NCBI RefSeq assembly: GCF_003955665.1
Contig: NZ_RXHU01000023.1
Span: 1 to 63,590 of the forward strand
Origin: Paenibacillus whitsoniae
GTDB lineage: Bacteria > Bacillota > Bacilli > Paenibacillales > NBRC-103111
Direction of reading: 5' to 3'
Length of the DNA: 63,590 nt
Shown here in pieces: positions 33,380 to 41,469 of this stretch. Every line of letters starts with the position of its first letter. Position 1 is the stretch's first letter. The notes under the pieces are model-generated. The model saw nothing but the letters and a program-made list of their open reading frames with translations, ran no database searches and was not told the DNA's origin. Position numbers and translations under genes: made by a program.

Positions 33380-33559
33380 AGACCATCTTCCGTCATGCGG
33401 AGGATGGTCTTTATTCAGCGTATCAGCATGTAAATCCTCGAAGTGGCTATGTTCCATCAAATAAACGCTACCGTCCTTGAAAGGATGGCAGCGTTTATCT
33501 TTGTGTGGCGGAAAGGAAAGTATTTCTCGAAGCAGCGCCGTGTCACTCTTAGACGCCAC
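33374..33559 (-). CDS. Possible 61-residue small protein (doubtful)
   Basis: The minus strand holds a GTG-started 61-residue frame with AGGAAAG six bases upstream. It begins MASKSDTALLREILSF and is rich in His and Asp (HSHFEDLHADTLNKDHPPHD). It overlaps the end of the SufR-like gene by six bases, and its 3' part contains that gene's terminator hairpin, which argues against it. No family is recognised. It could equally be chance. Confidence 0.3.
   Translation of the reverse strand: MASKSDTALLREILSFPPHKDKRCHPFKDGSVYLMEHSHFEDLHADTLNKDHPPHDGRWSL
33378..33413 (+). terminator. Terminator of the SufR-like gene
   Basis: AAAGACCATC-TCCG pairs with CGGA-GATGGTCTTT, a long stem that begins within the stop codon region and ends in TTT. 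Confidence 0.8.
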
Positions 33560-33600
33560 GATCCACTTTCCTGCACGACATACAGCTAATTTTCATTAAA

Positions 33601-33761
33601 TGGGTCCATATATGCAAAAAACATGTAAAACTTACATGAAATTTTAGTTCTGGACCCATAATCGGTGAAAATCAGGAGCCAAGCGGAGATTTTCCTGTAT
33701 AAAATACAGGATTCTTCGCAAAAACGCCTGATTTTTCCGAATTTGATGTAGGAAATACATC
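33601..33761. repeat. Cluster of nested inverted repeats (REP-like)
   Basis: In 161 bases without a convincing gene lie five inverted repeats. TGGGTCCA (33601) pairs with TGGACCCA (33651) and encloses CATGTAA-aac-TTACATG (33622-33638). AAAATCAGG (33668) pairs with CCTGATTTT (33727) and encloses TCCTGTAT-aaa-ATACAGGA (33693-33711). GATGTA-ggaaa-TACATC lies at 33745-33761. The right arm with its T run may terminate transcription. The rest of the gap from 33413 holds only a small hairpin near 33463-33496. Confidence 0.6.
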
Positions 33762-33771
33762 TTCCCGCAAC

Positions 33772-34416
33772 CTAACCCCTCGCAGCTCCAAGCAAACTCG
33801 CCGCCTTCTCCTTGACCCAGGCGAAGTTTCCGGCTTCGATCTCTTTGAGGTTGATTAATGAGCCGCCGATGCCAAGGCCGTAGCAGCCGATGTCCAGAAA
33901 CTGCTTGATGTTGCCTTCCGTCACACCGCCGACTGCCATCATCGGAATGTGGTCCAGCGGCCCCATCAATTCTTTGATATACGGCAGCCCGAGGCTTGCG
34001 CTTGGGAATACTTTGACCGCAGTGGCGCCAGCTTTCCAGGCTTTCACGATTTCGGTCGGCGTCATCGCACCTGGAAAAATCGGAATCTCCTCTGCTTTGC
34101 ACCAGCGAATGACTTCTTCGTCGAGATTCGGCGTCACGATGAAGGAAGCGCCTGCGGCAACCGCTCTCTTGGCGTCGTCCAGATCGAGCACCGTGCCGGC
34201 GCCGATGTACATTCGCTCCCCGCAGTGGGATTGCAAGCCTGCAATCATGTCTAGCGCCCCAGGTGTATTCAGGGTAACCTCCATGACGGTGACGCCGCCT
34301 TCAAACAGGGCATCCGCTACGCCCACAATGTGCTGCTCCTTAACGCCCCGTACAATCGCGATGATTCGCGTACGTTCGATTTCTTTGATTCCTTGCTCGC
34401 GCTGCATTGTTGCCAT
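33772..34416 (-). CDS. eda: 2-dehydro-3-deoxyphosphogluconate (KDPG/KHG) aldolase
   Basis: This 214-residue TIM-barrel class I aldolase splits KDPG (or KHG) into pyruvate and an aldehyde. Visible marks are RIIAIVRGV, the VTLNTPGALD strand with the Glu before it, GAGTVLDLDDAKRAVAAGA near 70-88, and FIVTPNLDEEV near 90. FPASLG-like FPSASLGLPYIK follows the TAVKVF strand that carries the Schiff-base Lys. The ATG at 34416 has GGGGGA upstream; the longer frame begins inside the promoter at 34457-34485. No kinase or dehydratase of the pathway is adjacent. Confidence 0.92.
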   Translation of the reverse strand: MATMQREQGIKEIERTRIIAIVRGVKEQHIVGVADALFEGGVTVMEVTLNTPGALDMIAGLQSHCGERMYIGAGTVLDLDDAKRAVAAGASFIVTPNLDEEVIRWCKAEEIPIFPGAMTPTEIVKAWKAGATAVKVFPSASLGLPYIKELMGPLDHIPMMAVGGVTEGNIKQFLDIGCYGLGIGGSLINLKEIEAGNFAWVKEKAASLLGAARG

Positions 34417-34456
34417 TGTGCATTCCCCCATGCTTGTGTCAGATTGTCCTTCGTCT

Positions 34457-34485
34457 ATTATGACAGGTTCCTGAATTTTTTCCAA
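34457..34485 (-). promoter_or_regulatory. Sigma-A-like promoter of eda
   Basis: On the minus strand TTGGAA and CATAAT are separated by 17 bases, so transcription would begin near 34450. This favours the downstream start codon at 34416. Confidence 0.5.
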
Positions 34486-34736
34486 TTCGGTTGTGTCAAA
34501 ACAAGCTACTCTTACCTATACTGTAGTAATTCATAGGCATTCGTCTAGAAGCTATTGTTCAAAAAGGTCGTCTTGTGATCAAGCGTCGAATCTTGCGTTC
34601 ACCTGCGAAGGAAGGTAGCCATGTAGGTTTTGCCTACACTCCGCTCCGCTTTCTCCAGGTTCTCGCAACCTTCTCGGTGCTGACAATCCGACTTTTCGTG
34701 GCCCTCATCATTCACAGCTTGCAGGAGGTGTCTGTC
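34486..34736. other. Intergenic region between eda and the DUF948 gene
   Basis: The 251 bases separate divergent genes. A TATACT near 34517 could be a rightward -10, with no good -35 at the right distance. A small inverted repeat GTAGG-ttttg-CCTAC is at 34624-34638. I see no further gene; the upstream in-frame extension of the DUF948 gene lacks a ribosome site. Confidence 0.4.
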
Positions 34737-35189
34737 ATGTCTTGGATCGAGTTCAGTGTGGTCAGTGTGGCTGCTGCGTTTATCGTGCTTGCGGTGTTCG
34801 CGGTTCGCCTGCTTATTACGGCAAGGAGCACGTTGCAGCACTTAGGCCGTACAGCGGATAACGTTCAAACGTCCGTAACCGCTGCGACCGCACAAGCCGA
34901 ACAGTTGATGCAGCAGGTCGGCAAACTGGCGCAGGACGTCGATCGGCAGTTACAGGCCATAGAACCGGCGGTAAAGGCCACGGAGAAAGCAGGGCAGGCG
35001 ATGGGCGACATGGCTGCTGCACTGGGGTATACGGCGAAGAAGCTCCGAACGTCGATTGGGGGGGCGGAGAGAGTCGTCAGCGACCACCAACGGCGGATTC
35101 AAGACGCGATGGAATGGGCAACGACCGGCTACGAGCTGTGGCAGAGGTGGCAAAGCTATCGGAATGCGAAAAACGACACTAAGGAGTGA
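34737..35189 (+). CDS. DUF948 (YtxG-like) membrane protein
   Basis: This 150-residue protein has one N-terminal membrane helix (about 6-28) and a long helical tail. The tail contains HLGRTADNVQTSVTAATAQ and a final amphipathic region, the DUF948 pattern of YtxG. CAGGAGG lies seven bases before the ATG. A YtxH-type gene begins seven bases after its stop, the same order as ytxGH in B. subtilis, where the genes belong to the general stress group. The biochemical role is unknown; coiled-coil envelope association is likely. Confidence 0.85.
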   Translation: MSWIEFSVVSVAAAFIVLAVFAVRLLITARSTLQHLGRTADNVQTSVTAATAQAEQLMQQVGKLAQDVDRQLQAIEPAVKATEKAGQAMGDMAAALGYTAKKLRTSIGGAERVVSDHQRRIQDAMEWATTGYELWQRWQSYRNAKNDTKE

Positions 35190-35196
35190 ATCTCAC

Positions 35197-35532
35197 ATGT
35201 CCACTGAGAAAAAAGGTAAAGAGCTTCTGATCGGCGCAGTTGTAGGCGGGGTACTCGGAGCGGCAGCGGCCTTGCTGTTTGCGCCAAAATCGGGGCGCGA
35301 GCTCCGCAGCGATATTGCGGAAGGCGCTCAATCTGTCAGCCAAAAAACGCAAGCTACGGCGAAGGCCGTCTCCACGACAACCGTCGATTTGGTCGGCAAA
35401 GCGAAAGATACGGCGGTTAACGTTGTGGAAACTGTTCGTTCATGGAGAGGCGCCTCCACGGAAGAAGCGGAAGAAATCGATGACATCGAGGCGTCTGAGG
35501 CAGCGGAGGATTTGGTTATTCTGGGGCGTTAA
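35197..35532 (+). CDS. ytxH: YtxH domain-containing protein
   Basis: This 111-residue protein has a glycine-rich membrane segment LLIGAVVGGVLGAAAALLFA at about 10-29. The hallmark APKSGRELRSDI of the YtxH domain follows, then a helical Ala/Thr/Lys-rich region and an acidic tail (EEAEEIDDIEASEAAED). AAGGAG precedes the ATG and the DUF948 gene ends just upstream, giving a two-gene operon. YtxH proteins are stress-linked in Bacillales; the mechanism is unknown to me. Confidence 0.88.
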   Translation: MSTEKKGKELLIGAVVGGVLGAAAALLFAPKSGRELRSDIAEGAQSVSQKTQATAKAVSTTTVDLVGKAKDTAVNVVETVRSWRGASTEEAEEIDDIEASEAAEDLVILGR

Positions 35533-35550
35533 TGGGCCCCTTAAACACAC

Positions 35551-35602
35551 AAAAAAGGGAAGTCCGCATGCAGCGCTCAGGCTTGCACGGACTTCCCTTT
35601 TC
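35551..35602. terminator. Bidirectional terminator
   Basis: AAAAAAGGGAAGTCCG pairs with CGGACTTCCCTTTT around an inner GC-rich hairpin. It lies between the convergent ytxH and phosphodiester-glycosidase genes and can serve both strands. Confidence 0.85.
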
Positions 35603-35610
35603 TCAGCTTT

Positions 35611-36741
35611 TTACCATTTGGACGGGTCAATCTTGGAGATGTCCAGCCCTTCCCACACGTTCTTGATTGGAGCGGTCTCCGGATGATCGAACAGCAGCCA
35701 TGCGGTCGGTAAGTAACGCTCGCCGTACTCGCTGGATGGTTTGTTGATGATCTCGTTATTGTGGACGAGCACCGTCGAGGAACCGCCGTCCAGGTTCGCA
35801 GCCGTAATCGCGCCGTGTGCGAGGAAAATCTCCTGGATATCGTAGAGTGTCGCCCCGATACTGTGCTTCTGCCTGCCGTCGATCACGGCGAACAGGATCG
35901 AACCGTCCTCCGTCTGCGCCATGCAAGTGCGCGGTGCGATGCCCCAACCGTCGGCCTGGTTCTTGATCTGACCGACACCGTTGACGATGAAGCGCGGAGA
36001 GAAGGAGACGGCTTCCTGCACGCCCATCTTGACGAGTTCGGAAACTTTGTACTTGCCGGCGATCATGCGGCCTTCCTTGTCGATACCGACCACGTTCACG
36101 GTGCCGTTCATGCCCCGGTCGTTATAGAAGATTTTGCCGCCGGACATGACAACGCCCTCCGGCTGAAAGCCATTGCCCTCCCAGTTCGGGTCGATGAAGC
36201 CGCCGCCGTTCACGCCGAGAATGGCACCGGTTCGTTTGACCATGGAGGACACTTTCTCGCCTTTGCCGGCTTTATCCGGAACGGCGATGCGGAGCTTCTT
36301 CGGGTCGGAGATCGTGACCAGCTGGCCTTTAAAATTGGGGCCGGAAATCGGCTCGATCGTCACCAGTTCTTTCTTGGGCGGATGTTCTACCGTCGAAACC
36401 GCCGAAACGGGAGGATCCGTTTCGAGCTTTACGAGCCCTTTATCCTTTTCCACGCCCATTTCATCAAATCTTTTCCAGTACGCCTCAACGCGCTTCTGCA
36501 GCTCATCGGAGCCGATTAAATATTTGGCCCAGTCGCGGTGCTGTGTCGTGATCAGCGTATCCGCCATCATATATCGAACGTTCGAGCCTGACGAGCTTAG
36601 AAAAAACCACCCCAACCCGGCAATGCCTATCACCGTCAAGGTGATCAGCGTATACATGAAAAAGAGCAGGCCTTTGGAACGCTTAGGCCGACCTCTTGCG
36701 GGCAGCGAGGCTTGCCGGGCGGTTGTTTGTTGTACTGCCAT
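35611..36741 (-). CDS. Phosphodiester glycosidase (NAGPA-domain) family protein
   Basis: This 376-residue protein has a basic N-terminus (RGRPKRSKG), one signal-anchor helix at about 24-45, and a C-terminal NAGPA domain from about 150. The domain is marked by GVNGGGFIDPNWEGNGFQPE, FSPRFIVNGVGQ and AANLDGGSSTVLVHN. This domain is named for the enzyme that uncovers mannose-6-phosphate; bacterial members act on cell-wall or polysaccharide phosphodiesters outside the cell. I chose the ATG at 36741 (GAGGAA upstream) over the one at 36762. Confidence 0.88.
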   Translation of the reverse strand: MAVQQTTARQASLPARGRPKRSKGLLFFMYTLITLTVIGIAGLGWFFLSSSGSNVRYMMADTLITTQHRDWAKYLIGSDELQKRVEAYWKRFDEMGVEKDKGLVKLETDPPVSAVSTVEHPPKKELVTIEPISGPNFKGQLVTISDPKKLRIAVPDKAGKGEKVSSMVKRTGAILGVNGGGFIDPNWEGNGFQPEGVVMSGGKIFYNDRGMNGTVNVVGIDKEGRMIAGKYKVSELVKMGVQEAVSFSPRFIVNGVGQIKNQADGWGIAPRTCMAQTEDGSILFAVIDGRQKHSIGATLYDIQEIFLAHGAITAANLDGGSSTVLVHNNEIINKPSSEYGERYLPTAWLLFDHPETAPIKNVWEGLDISKIDPSKW

Positions 36742-36800
36742 GTATCCAATCGTTCCTCTCATTCAAAAAATAACTGCGCCTTTCCTATACTAGACGGAAA

Positions 36801-36844
36801 AGAAGGAGGAAAGTTTCAGTTTTTGACTGAATTTTCCTCCTTCT
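36801..36844 (-). terminator. Long hairpin, probable terminator of the XRE-LytTR gene
   Basis: AGAAGGAGGAAA (36801) pairs with TTTCCTCCTTCT (36833), with a nested TTCAGT/ACTGAA stem, making about 18 pairs. On the minus strand it is followed by TTTTCC. It is 100 bases after the regulator's stop and 60 before the glycosidase start, so it could also act as an attenuator. Confidence 0.5.
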
Positions 36845-36943
36845 GGGATGCATGGGCGGCAGTCGCCTTTAGGTAGGACGCATACCCGAGCAGTCAGCGG
36901 AGCTGACGACCAGGGCGACCCAGGGCGAACGACTAGCCCTCAG

Positions 36944-37618
36944 TTAATTTTGCGACAGATTACGGGACGACGATTGGAAAAACGTGTCTAAGGTACCACG
37001 ATCGTTCGGCAGGGGAATGGCTCCGCCTGTGTTAACGGCAACGCTGCGAACGAGAAGGTCATGGTATTTTTTTTGGCGGGAGGCTGCAATCGTTACGCTT
37101 TTGTGAATGCCGAGCGGATCGAAGTACAGCTTGCCTTCCTTTTCCACATACTTCTGAACCTGCGTCAAGTTGACGAATAAATCCGTATCCATCTTCTTAA
37201 ACCCGTGCTCTTCAAGCTTGTCCAGAAAATGCACAAAATCCAGCAGCGACTTCATATTGACCACTTGATGCCCAAGCCGGGTATGAAACTTCAACTCCGT
37301 TGGGCTGATTTCAATATAAACGATATCCGAAAGCGGAATATGGTCGAGTTTTTCGTTGGTCGGTGTATCCGACAGCTCTGTATGCTCAAGGTAGCCTGCC
37401 TTTTCCATCAGCTCGGTGTAGGAAAATTTATAGGCTTCAGACAGTTTTTTTAAAGTAACGGGTGAAGGTTTAATTTTTTCATTTGTTGAACGATTGCGCT
37501 CCAGCTCCAAGTCTCTGATGTAGGCGTGTGAAAGTCCGCTTTTATTCGCGGCCTCGCGCAAGGACATTTTCCCCCGCAAGCTTTCTAAAAATTTTCCGAA
37601 TCCTTCAAATTGCTTCAT
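36944..37618 (-). CDS. Transcriptional regulator: XRE-type HTH fused to a LytTR DNA-binding domain
   Basis: This 224-residue protein has an N-terminal XRE helix-turn-helix at about 5-75 (MSLREAANKSGLSHAYIRDL) and a LytTR-like domain at about 95-195. The latter reads DIVYIEISPTELKFHT, SLLDFVHFLDKL, FVNLTQVQKYV and ending in a SVTIAASRQKKYHDLL strand-helix. LytTR domains are normally the DNA-binding output of two-component regulators, so this protein has two potential DNA-binding modules and no receiver. GGAGGG lies ahead of the start; the second ATG is better spaced. The target is unknown. Confidence 0.75.
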   Translation of the reverse strand: MKQFEGFGKFLESLRGKMSLREAANKSGLSHAYIRDLELERNRSTNEKIKPSPVTLKKLSEAYKFSYTELMEKAGYLEHTELSDTPTNEKLDHIPLSDIVYIEISPTELKFHTRLGHQVVNMKSLLDFVHFLDKLEEHGFKKMDTDLFVNLTQVQKYVEKEGKLYFDPLGIHKSVTIAASRQKKYHDLLVRSVAVNTGGAIPLPNDRGTLDTFFQSSSRNLSQN

Positions 37619-37790
37619 CATTATCCCTCCGTATATCAGTATTGTAATAGAAATTCAGAAAAATAGAAACGGTTGCTTTGATGAATGGCGGCACTTTCCT
37701 CGTTTGCCGGCGGTTCCCCTCATTAGTGCATATTTCCATAAGTCCGATGAGACATTAAGTGTACGCAGATGGAAAAGAAGGGGCGGTCCT

Positions 37791-39821
37791 ATGGCAAGAG
37801 ATTTACCGATCGGCAACGGCAATGTGCTGATGAATTTCGATAACGTTTATAATATTCGTGACATCTATTATCCTTTAGTAGGGCAGGAGAATCAATCCAG
37901 CGATCAAATTTCACATTTTGGTGTATGGAGTGCGGAAGGCTTCTTCTGGATCGACGATCCGGAGGTCTTCACAACGCCGGCTTATGAGGAAGATTCTCTG
38001 GTTACCCGGGTTACTTGCGCCCACAAACGTTACGGACTCCAGTTTGTCATTCAGGATGGGGTAGGGCATAGCGACGATATCTTTGTGCGGAAAATTATGC
38101 TGGAGAACAGCCTCGACAAGGAGCGGGAGCTGCGCTTATACTTTCATCTCGACCTGCAGCTGTATGGGAACGGCGTCGGGGATACGATCTACTATGATCC
38201 GGAGCTGCGCTCGCTGATTTTCTATAAAGGACACCGTTATCTGTCATTGTCCTGCCAGAGCGGAGGCGCGAAGCAGGCGGCACCGAGCGGCTATGCGACG
38301 GGGCAAAAGCGGATTCACGGCCTGGAGGGCACGTGGCGGGATGCCGAGGACGGCAGGCTCGAGGGCAATTCGATCGCGCAAGGATCGGTCGACGGCGTGA
38401 TCGAGCTGACGGTGACACTGCCGCCGAATGGCACAGCGGAGGGCTGGTTCTGGATTTGCTTCGGCGCATCCCGCGAAGACATCGGCAGTTCCGAGCAGCT
38501 GGTACGTGACCGCACACCGGGCCGGATCTTGGAAGAGACGCGCCTCTATTGGGTCGGCTGGGCCAACCGGGATGCGCATGAGCTGTCGCGGCTTGCACCG
38601 GAACTTGCGGCTTTTTACAAACGCTGCTTGCTGACGATCCGCACGAATATCGATAACCGCGGGGCGATCGTCGCCGCCAACGACTCCGATATTTTAAAAT
38701 TCGCCCGCGACACGTATTCCTATATGTGGCCGAGGGACGGCGCGTTGGTGTCGCATGCGCTGGACCGCGCGGGGGTTCATGAGCTATCCCGGACGTTTTT
38801 TGACTTTTGCGTGAAGGCGGTGACGCCCGAAGGCTACTTGATGCACAAGTACAATCCGGACGGCTCGGCGGGCTCCAGCTGGCACCCGTGGGTCGACGGT
38901 CAGGGGAAAAAGCAATTGGCGATTCAGGAGGACGAAACCGCGCTCGTCCTGTATACGCTGTGGCACCACCATCGCATGGCAGGCACGCTTGCACAATCGG
39001 CGCACGATTACGAGGCGTTTGTGAAGCCGGCTGGGGATTTTCTCGCGCATTACCGGGATGCTTCGGGCTTGCCGCTGCCGTCCTACGACCTCTGGGAAGA
39101 GCGTTACGGCGTGATGGCGTTTACGGTGTCCGCGGTGTATGCAGGACTCAAAGCAGCCGCGCAATTCGCCGATTATCACGGCGACAGCGTCCGCGCGCTG
39201 TACTATGGCGATGTTGCCGCGCAGGTGAGAAAGGCGGCAGACGCGTATCTGTACGACGGCACGCAAGGAAGGTTTGTGCGCGCGCTGTACTGGAACTACG
39301 AGCGGCAAACGTACGAGCCGGATTACACGCTCGATATGAGCATGTACGGGCTGTTCGATTTTGGCCTCGTGGATCGGGAAGATCCGCGGATGAGCGCTAC
39401 GATGGAGCTTCTGCGTGAGAAGCTGTGGGTGCAAACGCCTATCGGCGGGATCGCCCGCTACGAGAACGATTATTACCATCAGGTGACGCAGGATACCGGG
39501 CAGGTGCCGGGCAATCCCTGGTTCATCTGCACGCTCTGGTATGCGGAGTGGATCATCGCCTGCGCAGCGACGCCGCAGATGCTGGAAGAAGCGGAAGCGC
39601 TGATGCGCTGGGCGATGAAGCATGCGCTGCCGACGGGCATCCTGGCGGAGCAGGTTCATCCGTTCTCAGGCGCACCGTTGTCTGTGTCGCCGCTCACGTG
39701 GTCGCATGCGTCATTCGTCAAAGTGACGCAGGAATATTTGGCGGCGCTAAAGCGGCTTGAAGGCGCGGAGGCGGGGGATGCGATGACGGATGCGAGCGAG
39801 GATGCCGTGCTACGGACGTAG
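37791..39821 (+). CDS. Glycoside hydrolase family 15 (glucoamylase-like) protein
   Basis: This 676-residue protein has an N-terminal beta-sandwich domain of about 260 residues (LPIGNGNVLMNFDNVYNIRD) and a C-terminal (alpha/alpha)6 barrel from about 280. Family signatures are YSYMWPRDGALVSHALDRAG near 306 and PSYDLWEERYGVMAFT near 436, the latter with a catalytic Glu candidate. Members hydrolyse alpha-glucans or trehalose. No signal peptide, so an intracellular substrate such as glycogen or trehalose is likely. The ATG at 37791 was chosen because the upstream extension has no site. Confidence 0.9.
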   Translation: MARDLPIGNGNVLMNFDNVYNIRDIYYPLVGQENQSSDQISHFGVWSAEGFFWIDDPEVFTTPAYEEDSLVTRVTCAHKRYGLQFVIQDGVGHSDDIFVRKIMLENSLDKERELRLYFHLDLQLYGNGVGDTIYYDPELRSLIFYKGHRYLSLSCQSGGAKQAAPSGYATGQKRIHGLEGTWRDAEDGRLEGNSIAQGSVDGVIELTVTLPPNGTAEGWFWICFGASREDIGSSEQLVRDRTPGRILEETRLYWVGWANRDAHELSRLAPELAAFYKRCLLTIRTNIDNRGAIVAANDSDILKFARDTYSYMWPRDGALVSHALDRAGVHELSRTFFDFCVKAVTPEGYLMHKYNPDGSAGSSWHPWVDGQGKKQLAIQEDETALVLYTLWHHHRMAGTLAQSAHDYEAFVKPAGDFLAHYRDASGLPLPSYDLWEERYGVMAFTVSAVYAGLKAAAQFADYHGDSVRALYYGDVAAQVRKAADAYLYDGTQGRFVRALYWNYERQTYEPDYTLDMSMYGLFDFGLVDREDPRMSATMELLREKLWVQTPIGGIARYENDYYHQVTQDTGQVPGNPWFICTLWYAEWIIACAATPQMLEEAEALMRWAMKHALPTGILAEQVHPFSGAPLSVSPLTWSHASFVKVTQEYLAALKRLEGAEAGDAMTDASEDAVLRT

Positions 39822-39873
39822 ACTTCTCTTCCCTATACTTTTATAATGAAAGGGACGAGGAGGACGATGATTC

Positions 39874-40293
39874 ATGTCGAAAAATTGGCTGCGCAGCAAC
39901 GGGCTGCACCTATCCTGGCTGGTCGCGCTCGTTGCGATGCTCGGAAGCTTGTATTTTTCTGAAATTATGCACTTGGCACCTTGCAAGTTGTGTTGGTACC
40001 AACGCATTTTGATGTACCCGCTTGCCATTATTCTCGGGATCGCCGCCGTGCGCAAAGATTTCAAAATTGCCATTTACGTGCTGCCACTGGCGATTTGGGG
40101 CGCCTGCATCTCGATTTATCATGTGCTGCTGCAGGAAGGCGTCTTCCATGAAACCGGCACGGGCTGCGGACCGATCGCCTGCGACACCGACTATCTGAAC
40201 TGGCTTGGCTGGATCACGATTCCGATGCTGGCGGGCACTGCTTTTATGCTCATTATTATTTTGCAAATCCTCACGTATCGCGCCGCGAAGTAA
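39874..40293 (+). CDS. bdbC: Disulfide bond formation protein, BdbC/DsbB family
   Basis: This 139-residue protein has four membrane helices and the quinone-coupled CXXC motif LAPCKLCWYQRILMYPLA near residue 33. A second Cys pair lies in the extracytoplasmic loop GCGPIACDTDYLNWLGW near 97. It reoxidises a thiol-disulfide oxidoreductase such as BdbD. GACGAGGAGG precedes the ATG. No BdbD partner is adjacent. Confidence 0.92.
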   Translation: MSKNWLRSNGLHLSWLVALVAMLGSLYFSEIMHLAPCKLCWYQRILMYPLAIILGIAAVRKDFKIAIYVLPLAIWGACISIYHVLLQEGVFHETGTGCGPIACDTDYLNWLGWITIPMLAGTAFMLIIILQILTYRAAK

Positions 40294-40381
40294 AACAAGC
40301 CGATTTCCACGAATAGGCAGGGAAAATGTCAGGCGCTGTCGAAAGTAATGGCACAGATCTTATCGAGAGGTGCTGCCATTT

Positions 40382-41362
40382 ATGACCAACCTGGCCAAAC
40401 AAGCTGCACTGCTGATCGCGTTAAGCCTAACGCTGGTCGGCTGTGCAGACATCTCCATGACTTTACCGAACGCAGAGACTCCTTCCTCCAGTCCTGTACC
40501 AACACCGGTTGCTCAGACGCCGCAAGTTACGCCTAAGGCTTCCACGCCGACGCCGCTGCCAACCGCAACGCCTCAGCCGACTGCGACGCCAACACCAACG
40601 CCAACGCCAACCCCAGCAACGCCGAAACCGACGGCACCGCCTGCATCGGCCAAGCCAAAAACGGTCTCCGCGGATCGCGAACCGCTCTCTTGGTACTATA
40701 TGAAGAAAAAAACGGGCCAAGTGCCGGATTTTCCGCATGAAACGAAGACGTTTACCGCCGATCAGAAAGCCGTGTGGGTCGGAACAGGCAAAAAAGTCTA
40801 TCTGACAATTGACGCAGGCGGGCCGCTCATCGAGGTCGATCTCATGCTCAAGTCGCTCAAAGAGAACAATGTGAAGGCGAATTTTTTTATCACCGGCAAT
40901 AACATTAAGAAAAATCCCGATTATTTGAAACGAATCGTAGCCGACGGCCATTTTGTGGCGAATCATACGATGACGCATACGGATTTTAATGAAATGTCCG
41001 ACGATCAGATCCGCAAGGAAATTACCGATTTTGAAACCTTGTATCATCAAATTACGGGACAGAACTTGCAGAAATATTTCCGCTTTCCGTTCGGGAAGTA
41101 CAACCGACATGTGCTGGATCTCGTCTCGGGCATGGGCTATACGTCTGTCTTCTGGTCCACCGCGATGAGAGACTGGGAACCTCGCGCGAACGGACCTGAC
41201 GATCCGTTTAACGACATTATGAACAACCTGCACGACGGCAACGTCATTCTGATGCATCAAGGCTCTGAGGAGAACATGCAGGCGCTTGACCGGATCTGCA
41301 AAGAGATCAAAAAACGAGGGTACGAGTTCGGCGTCGTCAGCGAGCTTCAGCCAAAATCATGA
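40382..41362 (+). CDS. Polysaccharide deacetylase (NodB-fold) lipoprotein
   Basis: This 326-residue protein has a lipoprotein signal (LLIALSLTLVGC, Cys near residue 21), then a Pro/Thr-rich linker (about 40-80, many TPTP repeats). A NodB deacetylase domain follows from about 130. Motif 1 reads LTIDAGGP, in place of the usual TFDDGP, so the first Asp stays but the second is Ala. Motif 2 ANHTMTHTDF keeps both His, and FRFPFGKYN is motif 3. Motif 1 is also non-standard in PdaA-type enzymes (TFDNG). It acts on peptidoglycan or a surface glycan outside the membrane. GAGAGGTG precedes the start. Confidence 0.85.
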   Translation: MTNLAKQAALLIALSLTLVGCADISMTLPNAETPSSSPVPTPVAQTPQVTPKASTPTPLPTATPQPTATPTPTPTPTPATPKPTAPPASAKPKTVSADREPLSWYYMKKKTGQVPDFPHETKTFTADQKAVWVGTGKKVYLTIDAGGPLIEVDLMLKSLKENNVKANFFITGNNIKKNPDYLKRIVADGHFVANHTMTHTDFNEMSDDQIRKEITDFETLYHQITGQNLQKYFRFPFGKYNRHVLDLVSGMGYTSVFWSTAMRDWEPRANGPDDPFNDIMNNLHDGNVILMHQGSEENMQALDRICKEIKKRGYEFGVVSELQPKS

Positions 41363-41469
41363 CGCTTGACGCGCAAATCTGGTGAATTACCCGTGGTACC
41401 TTTCAGCTTGGCCGCACATATTCTAACCATGTGGTTAACTAATATAACCGGCAAAGGAAGCGGATAGGT

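Noticed and set aside
33601..33761. CRISPR-like array
   Set aside because: The repeats are inverted and differ in sequence; there are no identical direct repeats with unique spacers and no cas genes.
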